DNA from: Epichloe hybrida
Taxonomy: Eukaryota > Ascomycota > Sordariomycetes > Hypocreales > Clavicipitaceae
Length of the DNA stretch: 64,000 nucleotides
Direction of reading: 5' to 3'
Assembly (NCBI GenBank): GCA_019022495.1
Contig: JAFEKR010000002.1
Coordinates: 5,704,001 to 5,768,000 of the forward strand
Shown here: in pieces, positions 1-13,462 of the stretch
Position numbering within the stretch: the stretch's first letter is position 1
How the letters are laid out: each line of letters starts with the position of its first letter
The notes under the pieces: model-generated
Database searches by the model: none
Told to the model about the DNA's origin: nothing
Seen by the model: only the letters and a program-made list of their open reading frames with translations
Made by a program: the position numbers and the translations under genes

Positions 1-429
1 TATAAAAGAGCTATATAACTCTTTATAAGATTATAGCATTCTTATTAAATAAGGCCTAGGATATCTAATTCTAGTATTACTTAAAGAAGTGCTTTATTAA
101 ACCTTAATGCCTTATTAGCTAGAAGAAAGGTTAAGATCCTTTAAATTACCTTAAATATAACCTCTATAGGCTACTACTATAAAGACCTTACCTAATATTC
201 CTAGCTCCTAAAGGGAATAATCACTATATCCTTTATAAGAACCCTAATAATAATCGCGATTATATTAGGAGCTTAACCCTTAATAGTTTAATTTCCCTCC
301 CTAATACCTTCCTTCTAATAAGTAAATTATAAAGAAAATCTCTAAGCTTATAAAGATATATAAGGATAGTAACTATTATAGTAAAAAGCTATATAACTTT
401 CTCTTACTAAAGCTTACGCTCTTTAAGAG

Positions 430-3400
430 TAAGTATAACTAAATTAACCTCCCTAAGTTATATTTTAGTAAAGTATTCCCTATTATATTAATAGGAGATA
501 CTAAATAGCACTTTCTTAATTACCTTACTAGTAAGAACCTCTCTTATAAAGAGATAATTATAAATATCTATTAATAATTTAAAACAGAAAGTAATTAATA
601 ATTCTATTACTATAAGTAAAGTAATATAACCCTTAAAAATATTATTATATAGAACCCTAATAAGAGTAAGCTTAAGTGCCTTAAGATTCTATTAACTACC
701 TTAAAGAGAGTTTATAAAGGGCTATACCCCTTTAATATAGTAAATATAGAGCTCTATAAGTAAACCTTAAATATAGTCTCTAGTATCCCTAAATATTAGG
801 TAGTAAAGTATATACACACGCTAGGCTTTAAGAACCTTACTAGTAACCTCTATAAATTAATTATAATTATAGAAAGTAGTATAAGAAGTAACTAATACTA
901 CTAGTATTAAGATAAAGACCTATTAGAGGTAATATTTATAGACTACTAATATAGCTAATAAAATTAAAGAGACTAAGGAAAAGAAAGTTATTATAGTAAC
1001 TCTAAATAACCTAAGTAATGCTTTATCTATAGTAAGAGTAACTACTAGTTATTAAACCACACTAATGCTAAATATTAGAAAGAGAAAGAGAGGTAGTAAG
1101 CTAGTAAGAACTATTATTTACCTTTTATAGAGAAGAGGTTTTAGGTATTTCTTATTTTATTTAAAGGAAATAATAGTAATAATAAAGAGAAAATAAAAGA
1201 CTAGGAAACATAGCTTAAGGCCTTTACTTAGAACTAAGATAATAGTAATAATAATATTAAGAAGAAGCTATTATTAAAGGTATAACTTAGCATTATATAA
1301 TTCTTCTGCGTAAGATTATAAATAATAGATAATGTTAATATCCTTATAACGCTTAAGAATTAAGCTTTTTAACACGCCTTACTTAAGTAAGAGCTATACC
1401 TTAAAGAGGCTTCTAATAAAGATAATTTAATCTATTATACCTCTAAAGGATACTATTCTAAAGAGATCTTTAGAGGAATTATACTAGATATAGGAGCCTT
1501 AGGCTAATTAACTACTAGTCTAGTATAAGCTAAAGCCTTACTAAGATTAATGCTATTATTAATAATTAAACCCTATAACCTAGAAGTTATTTGCTTTAGT
1601 GCTAGATTAGTAATAACATATAGTGTTATCTATATGCTTATAAAGCTTAGCTAAATTAACTTCTATATCCTTAATATTACTACACCCTTTCTCTTTTTCC
1701 TTACTAATATAGATAAAATAAAGGTTAAGATTAATAACCTTACTAATATGTTAATTTAAAATAATAAGACTATACCTATTATGCGTAAATAGGGCTACTC
1801 TTAGTGGCTTCTAGAGGCAAGAGAAACTACTGCTTTTTACTTATTAGAAGGAGAGATTTATTAACTTTACTAAAGGTTTAGTTATCCCTTAATTTAATAG
1901 CTTATAAAGATCCTTTAATAAGCTAGTTATAATATTAAACGCTATATAATTAAGAAGCTTACTAAAGTCTATTACTATTATTAGATAAATAGAAAAGCCC
2001 TTAGCTAGTTTAAATTCTCCCTTAAAGATAACTATAACTTTAACTATAAGATTATTATTAATATTATGTAAATTAATAGCTAGCTAGTCCTTTATATTAT
2101 TAATTTAGTAACCTTATTTTAAGCGGCCTAATTCCTTAACCTTAAGAAGTAAAAAGCTTATAATATCTAGGATATAATTAGAGAGTGCTAGATTAATATA
2201 TATCTAGGCCCTTTAGACTAGATTATTTATAATACTAGTAATAACTTTACCTTAGCTAAATTTAGGCATTATGCTTGCTTAATATTAATTAATATTAATA
2301 AGATACCTATTAAAGCCTATAATAGCATTAGAAAGGTTAAGAGATATTATAGACCTTTTCACTAGGCTTATAATATTATTATAGACTTAATTAGTAAGGA
2401 AATTACTTCTAAGTAGTAACTCTAGATAGCTATTAAAGCTATTAATAACTTAGTAAGCCTTAATAGCCTTATACTAACCTTACTAGTCTTTAGAGCTTAC
2501 TTATAAATAATAGATAAGTTACTACTAAGTATCTCTATTATTTAATAAGCTAAAGTAATTTAGAAGGTAACTAATAAAGTCTGCTATTACCTAGCTAAGA
2601 GATAAGTCTATAAGGCCCTTAGCGCCTAGAATAGCCCTAATATATTACTAATATATTAGCTACTACTGTAGGCTAATATATATATATAAAGAGAAAAAGG
2701 TAAATAGCATAGCCCTTATAAGCTATTAGCTACTAATAGGGAGACCTATATAGTTAAAATACCCTATAGCCTAGCTAAGTTTTACTTTATAGTAGTAAAG
2801 CTATATTATAAGGACTTATAGTATATAAGGGCTAATAAGTAAAGCCTTTAGGATACTAGGGAGTATAACCTAGGCCTAGAGGTCCTTGCCTATAATATAG
2901 CCCTTTCCTATACTATAGCCCCCTTTAATACTATAGTCCTATTATAAGAAAGGGCTAAGGGGGCTAGGAGAGATAAGCTACTTATAAAGGGTAATAAGGT
3001 AAAAGAAAAGAAAGAGATACTAGTTAAGAGAAAGTAAGGGAGGCTAAGGAAAAACCTTATAGTTTAATTCTTTATTAATAAAGGTATAGAGAAGCCTATA
3101 AAGGCTATTAAGGCTAAAGGTAATTCTATAGAAAGCTATAGAGTTAAAGAACCTATAGTAAGCCTTAAGGTAGCTAAAGCTACCCCTATAGGAAGCTATA
3201 AAGCTAGTAGCCCTAAGGAAGTAAAAGTAAAGGTAACTAGGGCCTAGGTTTATAATCCTAAGGAGCTTATTAGACTTATAAAGCCCCTTATATTTATTAA
3301 TAAAGACTAAGAGAAAGTATTAATTAAGGAGATTATAGCTAGAGAAATACTAAATATAGTATTTCTTATAGTAAAAGAAAAGGCTAACTAGAACCTTACC

Positions 3401-5490
3401 CTTTAACTTTACTAAGAGGGAAAGATTATAACCCTAGGGAGCCCCTTTAAATAATCTAATTAAGCTAAGATTAACGCATTATAAGCTTATAATATATTTA
3501 GATTTATAATGTTTAATCTAGTAAAGTATAGAGGCTACTAGATCTTTAATTCTTATATAGTCTAAGAGATTAAAGGTAAAGGCACTAAAACACTATATAA
3601 GAAATCGCGCCTTATTATATAAGGGCATAATAATAGAGGAAAAGAGGCTATCTTAACCTAATTACTAATAATATAGTGATTAAGCTAACGGATTATTATA
3701 GCCCTTACTCTATTATTAAAGCAAAAGGGAATTTACCTTTAGCTATAAGACATTACATAAGCTTATGTTTAATCCTAAATAACCTTAAATAGGCTAATTA
3801 TTATAAAGTTACTAAAGCAAATTACATACCTCTTTCTAAAAGACATAATAATAGAGGTTATTAAGCCTCTCTATAGGATTGTAAAGGCTAGAACCTACTA
3901 GTAAGTAATATATTTTCGCTACTATAGGGATAATCTTAATATAATAACCTTAATATATAATCCTTACTTACTAATTATAGCCTTAAATAATAAAAACCTC
4001 TTTAGTATTATAGGGATATAAACAAATAATATACTAGGCCTTAGTAATAATAACTTCTTTAAGAAAGAAAAAAAAGAGCTTTAGAAGGCAAAGTTTATAG
4101 CTAAAGAAAAATAATGCCTTATAACTATAAATCCCCTTATCTTTAATAGCTATATCTTAACCTAAAATACTAATAACTCCCTAACCCTAACCTAAAAGGG
4201 CTAAAGTTAGAAGATTAAGAAAATTAACCCTTAATTACTAATAGTAAGGTAAGATTATGTAAAGCAAAGAGCCTAAGGAAGTTATATTATAATAGTCTAT
4301 TAACTAGAGGCATTATATAACCTATTAATTACTATATAACACTAAGAACCCTCTGCTAATAATATCTTATAACTTAATAAACGCCTTAAGTGGTAAATTA
4401 AGTATTAGTAGTAGGGATTATAGTATATCCCCTTAACTCTTAAAGAAGCAAAGCTCTTTATATTTATAAATAGGTCCCTTACTAATAATAAAGATCTAAG
4501 TTTATAGATTAGATATATTATTATAATTAGTAATAAAGTAATAAAGGAGAATAATACCTTTATCTTAAAAGGGAATATTATTATATATAGCTTTACAAAA
4601 AGCAAGCGTGTAACCTATAGCGCACTTATATCTAAGCTATATAGTATGGTTTAAGGTGCTAATATTATATATATAATATCTATAACCCTTTAAATAATCA
4701 CAGACTAATTAAAGATGCCTTAGATCCTAATAATTCTCTATATAGACTCTTTCTTATTATATAAATACCTTATAAAGCTAGGCATAATAAAAGAGAAGTA
4801 GCTAATAATTAATATTATAGCCCTTTAGCAGTTATATAAGAGAAGGGAAGTCTACGAAGTTAGATAGATTAATAGTGGTAATAATCTAGCTAATGTAATA
4901 ACAAAGGCATCGCTAAATTTAGCCCTTTTAACCTTAATTAATTTAAACAAATTAACAATTTATATAAAAGAATAGGTTAAGAGACCTATAAGGTTAGGTA
5001 AAGGGGAGGATTAATATAATAGGCATGTAGGTATAGATTATAATAACTAGGTTAATTAAAATAACTAAAGCCACGATAGCTAATAAGAACTGTGGATTCC
5101 TATTAAGGGATTTACTTATATATACTTTCCTTTAATCTGATTTTTATTACGTTTTTAGGCTCCTTTAGCTACAAAGAAAAGAGAGAGTGCTAGTGTGGCT
5201 TCCTTTAGACCTTTAGATAATAAATAGTCTAACCGTGGCTAAAGAGTAAAGCTACTAAAGGGATGCATATAATATGATTAGACATATCGCAAGCTACCCC
5301 GCTCTATTAGCAGTGGCACCGCATTATAGCCTTACTTTTCCCCCTTTTTACTTACTTTCTCTTCTAGCTAGATTTCTCTCCTTCTCCCTTTTCTCTTCTC
5401 TCTTAGTTATTAGCTATTATTATTATTAACTTCATTGAATTAAACCTCGTTGCACTAGTGCGAACGTTCCTTGGTGGAACTAACAGATAT
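430..5490 (+). mobile_element. Decayed Ty1/copia retrotransposon, plus strand
   Basis: Reading through stops gives the parts of a copia polyprotein in order. A zinc-knuckle-like stretch lies near 1,020-1,080 and a protease-like LDIGA at about 1,473-1,530. At about 1,835-2,150 comes the integrase zone with a decayed RFGHPS-like segment, then DNYNFNYKIIINIM, which resembles the integrase core start. RT-like sequence spans about 3,300-4,300, and the RNase H end carries KSKRVTYSALISKLYSM (about 4,597-4,647) and a YLIKLG...RREVYEVR block (about 4,765-4,870). The protease-integrase-RT order is diagnostic of copia rather than gypsy elements. A purine tract near 4,997-5,010 may prime plus-strand synthesis, with a 3' LTR after it. 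The 5' limit and 5' LTR are not resolved. No part can encode protein now. Confidence 0.8.
5011..5490 (+). repeat. Candidate 3' LTR of the plus-strand copia relic
   Basis: After the purine tract AAAGGGGAGGA the sequence becomes clearly less AT-rich than its surroundings, keeps several CpG sites, carries a pyrimidine-rich run near 5,335-5,405, and ends near the CTAACA at about 5,484-5,489. The position just past RNase H is where a 3' LTR belongs. I could not find a matching 5' LTR, so this is an inference from position and composition. Confidence 0.35.
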
Positions 5491-7104
5491 AATAAAAACG
5501 TTAATATAGTAAAGGCTATCTAAGATATAGTTAACACTAAGGAGTAAGGTAATAATAATAATAATAACTTTATAAGTATAAAGTTAGATTTAGATATAGA
5601 GTAGTGAAAACGCAAATAAGCAATAGAAGAATTAATTATAAATAATCATATAAGAATTATAAGATAAGAGTAACTAAAGAAAATAGAAATAACTTAGAAG
5701 AATAAGGATTTTACTAATAAATTAAACAAAAATAATAGTAATAAGGTTAGATTTAACCTTACTAAGGATAGTCCTAAACTAAAGTCTAAACCTAAAAGCA
5801 ATAAGGAGACTAAAGCTAAGGGCGCTAAGGGTAAATATAAGGATATAGAAAGTAAGATAGATAATAATATTAGCAAAATGCCCGCTAAGTATATTATTAG
5901 ACTATCATAGGTTTATAAATAAATTACAGACCTTAATTTTAAGCTATTATTCCTTAGATTTAGGAAACCTAGATCTAGAACTAACGCTTAAAAGCTAATG
6001 CCTAATATTAGTATAGTAGTATATAAAAGAGTAATAAAAGAATTTAATGTAAAATATAAAGGAAAGAGCATTAAAGGAGTTAGTTTTAGTAAGTTTAAAT
6101 ACACTAAATTAGGTTATAAGAATAGCAATTAGGATATTAAACATGTAATATAAGCTTATGCATATGAATTTGCCCTTAAAGGCACTATAATAGTATTTAA
6201 TAGATTAGAAGTTAACTTAAAGGATATGCATTTTATATTATAGTAAAACGTAATTATATAGATCTTTACTATATTTAAAGAATAAAAGGCTATATTAATT
6301 ATAAAATAAGCTATAGTAAGATAGGTAGGAAAGCCTATATATTAGATTACTATTAATCTAATAAAATATAAAGTAATAAGAAAAGCAAAGGGCTAGGTAA
6401 AAATAGTAGTAGTAGCTTTCTATAATAGCATAATAGTTAAATATAAATAGTAAATAGCTATATATAATAGCATATTATCTTTACTACTATAAGTAAATCT
6501 TTTAGCTCTTTATTTTACTAATAAATATAGCGTAGTAAATGCTATAATTATAGGCGCCTTAGCTAGCATTAGATAAGTAAACTTACTCTATATTAGTATA
6601 GAGAAGGAGTTAATATAGAAATTATTAGAATTATAGAAGGATAAGGAAAGGAGTAAATAATATAAGTAAAGTAAGATTAATAACCTAGTTAATTAAGTTA
6701 ACTAAGTAAAGAAAGGATTTAAAGACACTAGAAGATAGGTAAATAAAGTATATATAATAGTAAAGGATTTAGTAAAAGAGGTTTACTAACTAATAGCTTT
6801 AATATAAAAGGAGGTAATAGTAGTCTAAGATAAGTTTTTAAAGATATTAAATATATTAAAAAACTAGAAAAAGAGAATTACTAAACTTAATATAAGTAAG
6901 ATACTAATTAAATTTAATAAATAGATTAATACTTTAAAATAAAGCATGGTTTAAAAGGATAAGTATAAGGTAAAGATTATAGCTCTAGCTAATATAGTAA
7001 TAGAGATATTAAGAAAGATATAGGATTAGGTAATAACTATTAATAAGCTAATAAAGAAGTAAAAAAGATATAAAGAATATACTAGGAAAGTAAGAGTAGC
7101 TTTA

Positions 7105-7190
7105 GTAATACTAACTTTAGTAATACTAACTCTAGTAATGCTAACTCTAGTAACGCTAGCTTAGGTAACACTAATTTTAGGTAATAGGTA
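7105..7190 (+). repeat. 15-bp minisatellite encoding Ser-Asn pentapeptides
   Basis: About five imperfect copies of a 15-bp unit of the form AGTAATRCTAACTCT follow one another. In one frame they read SNTNF-SNTNS-SNANS-SNASL-GNTNF. Preservation of the reading frame suggests the repeat arose while the locus was still coding. Confidence 0.6.
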
Positions 7191-7554
7191 TTTATAAGGT
7201 AAGATAGGCCTGCTATTAACACTAAGTAAGAAGAATTAGTCTTTAATAATACTAGTTTTAGGTAGATTTAACACCTTATAAAATAAAGAATGCTAAATAA
7301 CACTAAGATTAGGTAATAAATATCTATAAGAGAAAATAGCGCTATTACTAACACTAATAAAGAAGCTTAAGCTACCTAGTAAAATAGTAAAGAACTAAAT
7401 AGTTTTGTAATAAGGAGCGCTAATAATACTAGTCTTATCTAGCCTAAATAAAATGCTACTTATATTATTAGATAAATTAAAAATAGCAGTAATATAAAGA
7501 TAAATAGTATCTCTAACTTCACCCTTACTAATAATTAAAGTAATAGAGATAGAT

Positions 7555-7745
7555 AAATTCGCTAGTTTACTAGATTAAGAAGATAGATTTAGACTAAATT
7601 AGGATAAAATAAATAGTATAATAGAATTTAAGATTTTACTAAAGGCTAGACAAATTCGCTAGTTTACTAAACTAAGAGAATAAATTTAAACTAAATTAAA
7701 ATGGAAATAGTTAGTGTAATAAAACTTAAGAATTTACTAAATAAT
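7555..7745. repeat. 97-bp imperfect tandem duplication
   Basis: The segment beginning AAATTCGCTAGTTTACTA at 7,555 recurs at 7,652 with scattered differences, mostly transitions. A looser repeat with a period of about 130 bp lies just upstream (about 7,183 and 7,312, starting GGTAATA). These duplications predate much of the mutational decay, because the copies carry different transitions. Confidence 0.65.
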
Positions 7746-8161
7746 AGGAAATTAGCAATAGAAAATAGGAAGGTGGCAAATAGAAAATTAATTTTAGAAA
7801 AGTTAAATACATTATTTAATATAATAATTCCAGAGGACCTATTAAGAGATATAGCGTAATAAAAAGTCATTGCAATATGTGGTAATAGCTATTCTAAATT
7901 TTTCTTTTATGTAATTTTAATAGATAATTTTTCTTTAATTTACTTAGCTAGGTAAAGTATAAATCTAGTTATAGTCTAACTACCTCTAACTAGGATAGTT
8001 ATCTTTTAAGGCATACCTAGCACTTATTATGTAGTGAAGCTAAAGGTAAGCGTATATAAGACTAGATTTAGACTCTAGATAGAAAGAATTAACCTTCTTT
8101 AGACATCTTACCTTACACCTAATAGTAGCTCTTATAGCGAACTTAGTATGACTTTACAATA

Positions 8162-8192
8162 GCAAATCCGTTAGTCCCTCTAACGGATTCGC
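8162..8192. repeat. 13-bp inverted repeat (hairpin)
   Basis: GCAAATCCGTTAG (8,162-8,174) and its near-perfect reverse complement (8,180-8,192) are separated by TCCCT. Twelve of 13 positions pair, and the mismatch is an A/G transition. It sits near the start of the minus-strand copia relic, in a small patch that keeps more G and C than its surroundings. It could be part of an LTR or a terminal repeat. Confidence 0.5.
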
Positions 8193-8239
8193 CTTACATC
8201 GTGCCAAACCTGCACGTAACAATAAGCTAATCTAGTAAT

Positions 8240-11200
8240 AGAATTCCTTATGTATTTACCCTAATATAGGCTTTATAAAGCTATTAGCAAGTATCTTAGA
8301 GGTCTTTAACTAATTTACCTTAATATTACCTAGGGCATATTACTCTTAAATCCATATTTAATTTATATTAAGATGCTTTAGACTAGTTTAAAGCCTTCCT
8401 TCCTTATATTTTATAATACAAATTATTTACTTATTATTACACTAGATAATTAATAGAGGAGGGACTTATACACTAATATTATAAAGTAGTTTACCTAGAG
8501 ATATACGCTCTTTTACTCTATAATTTAATATAAAGAGCTTTACTTCTATGCTTAAGGTTATTATATAATACTACCTCCTAGACTTCTAATTAATTATAGC
8601 TCTATATATAATAAAGATATAGCCTTATATTAATTTCTAAGTATTAGGGTTATTACTAAGAGAGGTATTAGTGCTAGAGAAGAGCGTGTTAAAGCTATTT
8701 ACTCCTAAGTATTAAATATATAGCTTCCTTATATTCTAAGCGTATATTAGAGTAGCCTTTATAAGCTTAATATGCTTTATTAAAGGGTTTATTATAAAGG
8801 AGGCTAGCTTTAAAGCTATAAAGGCTATATTAAGTCTTCTAATAATGTAAAGATAAACTAAAGAGCTAATAACTACTCTATAGTAATTAATCTCTTTATT
8901 AGTAGCCTTACTATTATTTAGGATAATTATAGCTATTATTAAAGGTATTATAATTAAACTCTTTAAATCGTTATTAATAATATTAGGGATAAACTTCTAA
9001 GCTATCTTTTAAATATATAATTCCTATAATAACTATATCTCTTTAGTATTATAATTCCTAATGATTTTAATACCTAGGAATTACTTTTAATTACCTTAGT
9101 CTTTAATATCTAGACTATTTATTAACTACTTATATAGCTCTTTAAATTCTGCTTTAAATCCATTTAGAAATAGCACTATAATATTATCTATATAGAAAAA
9201 CAGGATAAATCTGCCTTTTATAAAGATATATAGGTCTTCCTTTCCTTAGATAAAGCCTAGATTTAATAGGAATTATATTAGGTATAGAAACCATTATTAA
9301 GGAGCTTCCTATAGCCTATATAATGCTCTAGTTATTTTCTAGAGATAACCTTATGTATTTATACGCTCTAGTAGCTTATAGAAAATAAGTTCTTTAAGTT
9401 CTATATATAGGAAGGTATTCTAAATATTATATTAATATATATTAAGATTATTAGCATAGTAAATAGTAAGTAATATATATAAAGATTATAAAGTAAGCGT
9501 AGTAATGTAGTTATTAAAGTTATCCTTTAGTTATTAGTTACCTTAGATTACTATTTAAGCCTTAAACTCTATAATAATACCTTTTTTATTAGTTTTATAC
9601 TTAAAAACCTATCTAAGGTTAATAATTTCCTTAAGATTAAATAATTTATCTAGTATATTCTCCTAGTAGTTTAAGGATTAAAGCTTTAAAAGCTCCTTTA
9701 TAATTACTTCCTTCTAGTAGTTATAATATAATAAGGCTATTACCTAATAATAATATATAGGTTCTAGAGGTATATCTTTAATATATAAACTATATTAAGT
9801 TCCTTAGAATACTATTAAGAAAGCAAAAGAAAACTATACTTACTTAGCTTTTCTTATTTCCTTTCTCTAATATTTCCTAGTAATAATATTATTTATATTA
9901 ATACTATTATTATAAGGACTATAATTCTCTATAGCCTTACTACCTTTTATAGTAAATTTACTAGTCTCTATAGTAATTACTATATAATTAGCTATTACCT
10001 TACTTATAAATTTATTAATCTTATAAAATAGTGTATTATTACCTTATACTTAAAGCTCTAAGTTCTTTATAGTAACTAGTGCCTTCTAAGAGGAGTTAAG
10101 AGGGGTTAAAAGTATACTAGAAAGGTTCTCTTTATCCCCTATTATATAAGGAGGTGTTTTTACTTTAAACTACTTATTTTCCTAGCCTATAGCTAATAGT
10201 AAAGAGATAGGATTATTCTCTTTAAGCTTTATTCTAATAAGATCTTAACTAATCTCCTTATTAAGGTCTTTAGCTTTAAGCTCTTTAAGTAACTTAATTA
10301 TTAATATCTTTTTCTATTAAGCTAATTCTAGCTTTTCTTCTAGCTTAAAGAAGGAGTTTTTATTAAACTAAACACATACTAATATAATAACCTTATAATT
10401 ATAAAGTAAAGGCACTTATATAATATATTATAACTTACCTCTATAACTAATAAGGTATTTAATATAAGCTTTTTGCTCTAACTATAGTATTATATTATAT
10501 AATTTAATATATTTTAAAGCCTTTATTATTATTAGAAATGCCTTATATCTATAAGCTTATAAATATATAATTAAAGGCTTTTAAACCTCTAATATCTATA
10601 AATAGGCTAGGACTGTTTTCTATGCCTAATTTTACTAGAGTTTATAGGGTATAACCTAATTCCTATAATATTTAAAGGGTGTTTTATTTAGTAAATAAAC
10701 TACTATATTAAAGACTTTATTATTAAGTTCTAAAGGAAAGTAAGCCTTAAGGCTTAATATATAAGCCTTTTACTTAACCACCCCCTTAGATCTCTTTACC
10801 TTTTTATTTTAACTAGGTATTAAGAGAGCTAAATTATAAACTATAATACTAGTAAAGGCTATCTTATCTCTTATACTCTCTATAAATAAAGCCTTTTTAA
10901 TATTACTATATAAAAAGCATAGTTAAACCCTAAATTATATATATAGGAATGCTATTATTATATAAAAGCTATTATAAATTTTATCTTTAGTCTTAAATAA
11001 ATAAAAGAAATATATTAAGGTTATAAGGTATATAAAAACACACTAATACTAATTACTATTTTAGTAAGGAGAGTTATAATACTCTAGATTAACTAAAAGG
11101 CTATATCTAGGTCCCTAAGGAAGCCTTTCTAATATAACCTATAATCTCTAGTGCTTAGCTTTACCTATAGTATAGATCTTACACTCTATAAGCTTAGGTC

Positions 11201-13200
11201 CTATTAATTTAACACTAAGGGTAGTGTTTATAATCTTTATAAAGGCTTTCTTACCTAAATAACTATAGTATTAATACTAAAGCTTTATATCTCCTTTTAT
11301 AAGTAGCCTTAGTGCTTTACTAGTTATAGTATAGGCCTCTTTTAGGTTATCTAAGAGTATAAATAATATATAAAGCTTATTAATATTATAAAGCTTAGTA
11401 ATAGGATACTTTCCTTAGAATAGGAAGCTTTTCTTCTAGTTTTAATAAATCCTTACCTTTATTAGAATTATTACTAATACTAGGTTTATATAAAATTCTA
11501 GAATTAGTAAAGCACTTTACACTATAATCCTTCTTAGCCTTTATAATACTAAATCTATAATAAATATATAGACTAGTCCTTATCCTAAGGATATATAAAT
11601 TATACCTCTAGCTTTAACCTCTATTATAATAGTTCTATTAAACTTAGACTATTTAAACTAATAAATATTATTAAAAATATAAATATTAGCTCTAGAATTA
11701 TAAATAACTATATTCTAATTTCCTTTAGAGCTATCTATAGTATTTAAAGTTAAATATATAACTTCCCTTAAAGTTTAAAAGCTTTATAAGCATATAAATA
11801 ATAATATATTTATAGTTTTCTCTCCTAGAGTTACTATAAGTAAGTTATTTATTAGGTTTTATAAAGGGATAATAATATTACTACTTTTCTCCCTTTTCTC
11901 TAGCTTTTAACTTATAGCTTTTAATCTCTCTTATAGGTTTTCCTTTAGATATCTCTTAATATTATCTTTAGAGTTTTTCCTAACTTCCTAATCTTTAGGA
12001 GTAACCTCTAGCTTATAAAGAGCTTTAAATAAATTATAGGATTTTTACTACTTTAATATATTATAAATATTATAACTAGAGTATCTAGGGTATTTCCTTT
12101 ACTTTAATCTATTCTAACTATTTAATCTATTAGTAATAATAGTATTATTAGCTAATTTTATTATTATTAAGCTTTAAGAAGCTTTATAATCTCTTTTAAA
12201 CTTACTAACTACCTTAAGGAAACTATTATTCTTTCCTTTATTAAGTAAGTTATTTTATTTCTTCTAGAATACCTTAAATTTACTTTAAAGAGAGATAATA
12301 AACTTATATAGTATTATCTCCTTAGTTTATTAAGTCTTAAGATTTAGATAATTCCTTTATAATACCTTTATTATTATAGCTTACTTATACTAATTATAAG
12401 TACCTTTAGCTTATAAGTAATTATTAAGGTAATTCTCTATAAGGATAAGTATTTTCTTAGTATTTAGCTTATATTAATTATAAAGAAGCTTAAGTATTCT
12501 ATAGGTATAATATTAAACTAACTTCTTTTCCTTTACTTTAGTGTAAAAGTTAAGAGAGTCTTATATATTCTTTAAAAGAGTCTTATAAATATACTTCTTA
12601 ATCTTTAGTATTTACTTTAATAGGTTTATATACTTTATAAGGTTAAATTAAAGCTCTTTATATTTAAAGTTAAATTAGTCCTTTATATCTTTATAAGTAA
12701 TCTTCTAATCTTTAAGAGTATTAAAGTTATCTAGTATAATCTCTAGTCTTAGACCTCTTTAAGAGTATATAAGTATTATAAGTTCTTTAAGTAATTTAAC
12801 CTTATTAGGATTAATATACTCCTAAATACTATATAATTTTATATAGTTCTTAACTTAAGTAAACTACTTAATCTAATTCTTCTCTAATAATAATACTATA
12901 TTTAGAGTTTCTTTAGATATTATAAAGGGAAATATATTAGTTAACTAAAGCATAGGATAAGGGTTTTAACTAATTAATATAATAAAGGGGTAATTATCTT
13001 ATAATATAGGTAAGTATTAATTAATAATATTTAATAAAGCTTATATCTTTAATAATAATTAATAAAAATAGTAATTAAAGCCTCCTAGGCTTATAACTAT
13101 TAAGGTAAGGGTATAAATAAATAATAAAAAGCATTTAATTTAGTTAATTAAAGATATAAATAGCACCTAACTTTTATACCTAAAAGGTATATAGTACGCT
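8240..13200 (-). mobile_element. Decayed Ty1/copia retrotransposon, minus strand, second lineage
   Basis: On the minus strand the RT core is readable at about 9,120-9,350 as RALYRL (cf. RALYGL) followed by GFI-GKEDLYIFIKG and FYIDNIIVLF, a decayed form of the YVDD catalytic box. Integrase-like sequence lies upstream on that strand at about 10,380-11,330, including the segment GPKLIECKIYTIGK. Gag-like sequence should lie at about 11,800-13,000 but is not confidently read. The RT wording differs from the plus-strand element, so this is a separate copia family. LTR limits were not found. Confidence 0.75.
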
Positions 13201-13462
13201 ATAGTAATAACTAGTTTACGAAGGTACTTCTAATATATTATATTTACTAATATCTAACCTTACGTTTTATCCCTGTTAATGCGCGCTGCCCTCATATAAC
13301 CTATGCTTTAAGGGAGCTCTCCCTGACAATTTTCCTTGCAGCCACACAGCAGGCCAAGGTTTGCTGAACCGCATCTAAATTTAGCAAAACTGTTGGACGA
13401 GTTGCTGTTTTAAGTCTTTGTTTCTGTTTACATGTGATAGCCGGGCACTTCTTTCTCCCTCC

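Larger units (their letters stand above)
5490..7900 (+). pseudogene. Unidentified decayed coding-like relic
   Basis: One plus-strand frame can be followed with a handful of interrupting stops from the lysine-rich stretch at about 5,730-5,877 into the segment starting ATG at 5,878 and running to about 6,243. Further right, 7,105-7,190 encodes a Ser-Asn-rich tandem pentapeptide. I do not recognise the product: it is not the copia gag or pol of either flanking element as far as I can read. A gag-like protein of another element, or a captured host gene, are both possible. It lies between the tails of two oppositely oriented copia relics. Confidence 0.4.
1..13260. repeat. AT-rich, RIP-like repeat isochore
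   Basis: The whole block is dominated by A/T, rich in TA steps, and has TAA/TAG stops in all frames. There is no open frame of useful length, and the only two short open frames are low-complexity. Conserved transposon protein motifs can still be read through the stops, as expected when C-to-T changes on either strand turn Gln, Arg and Trp codons into stops. This fits repeat-induced point mutation, a genome defence of filamentous ascomycetes. I cannot compute RIP indices here, so the mechanism is inferred. The right edge is sharp: balanced composition begins at about 13,260. Confidence 0.9.

Noticed and set aside
4405..5876. Short minus-strand open frames at 4,405-4,605 and 5,694-5,876
   Set aside because: Low-complexity hydrophobic translations of AT-rich, RIP-like DNA; the first is antisense to the copia RNase H remnant.
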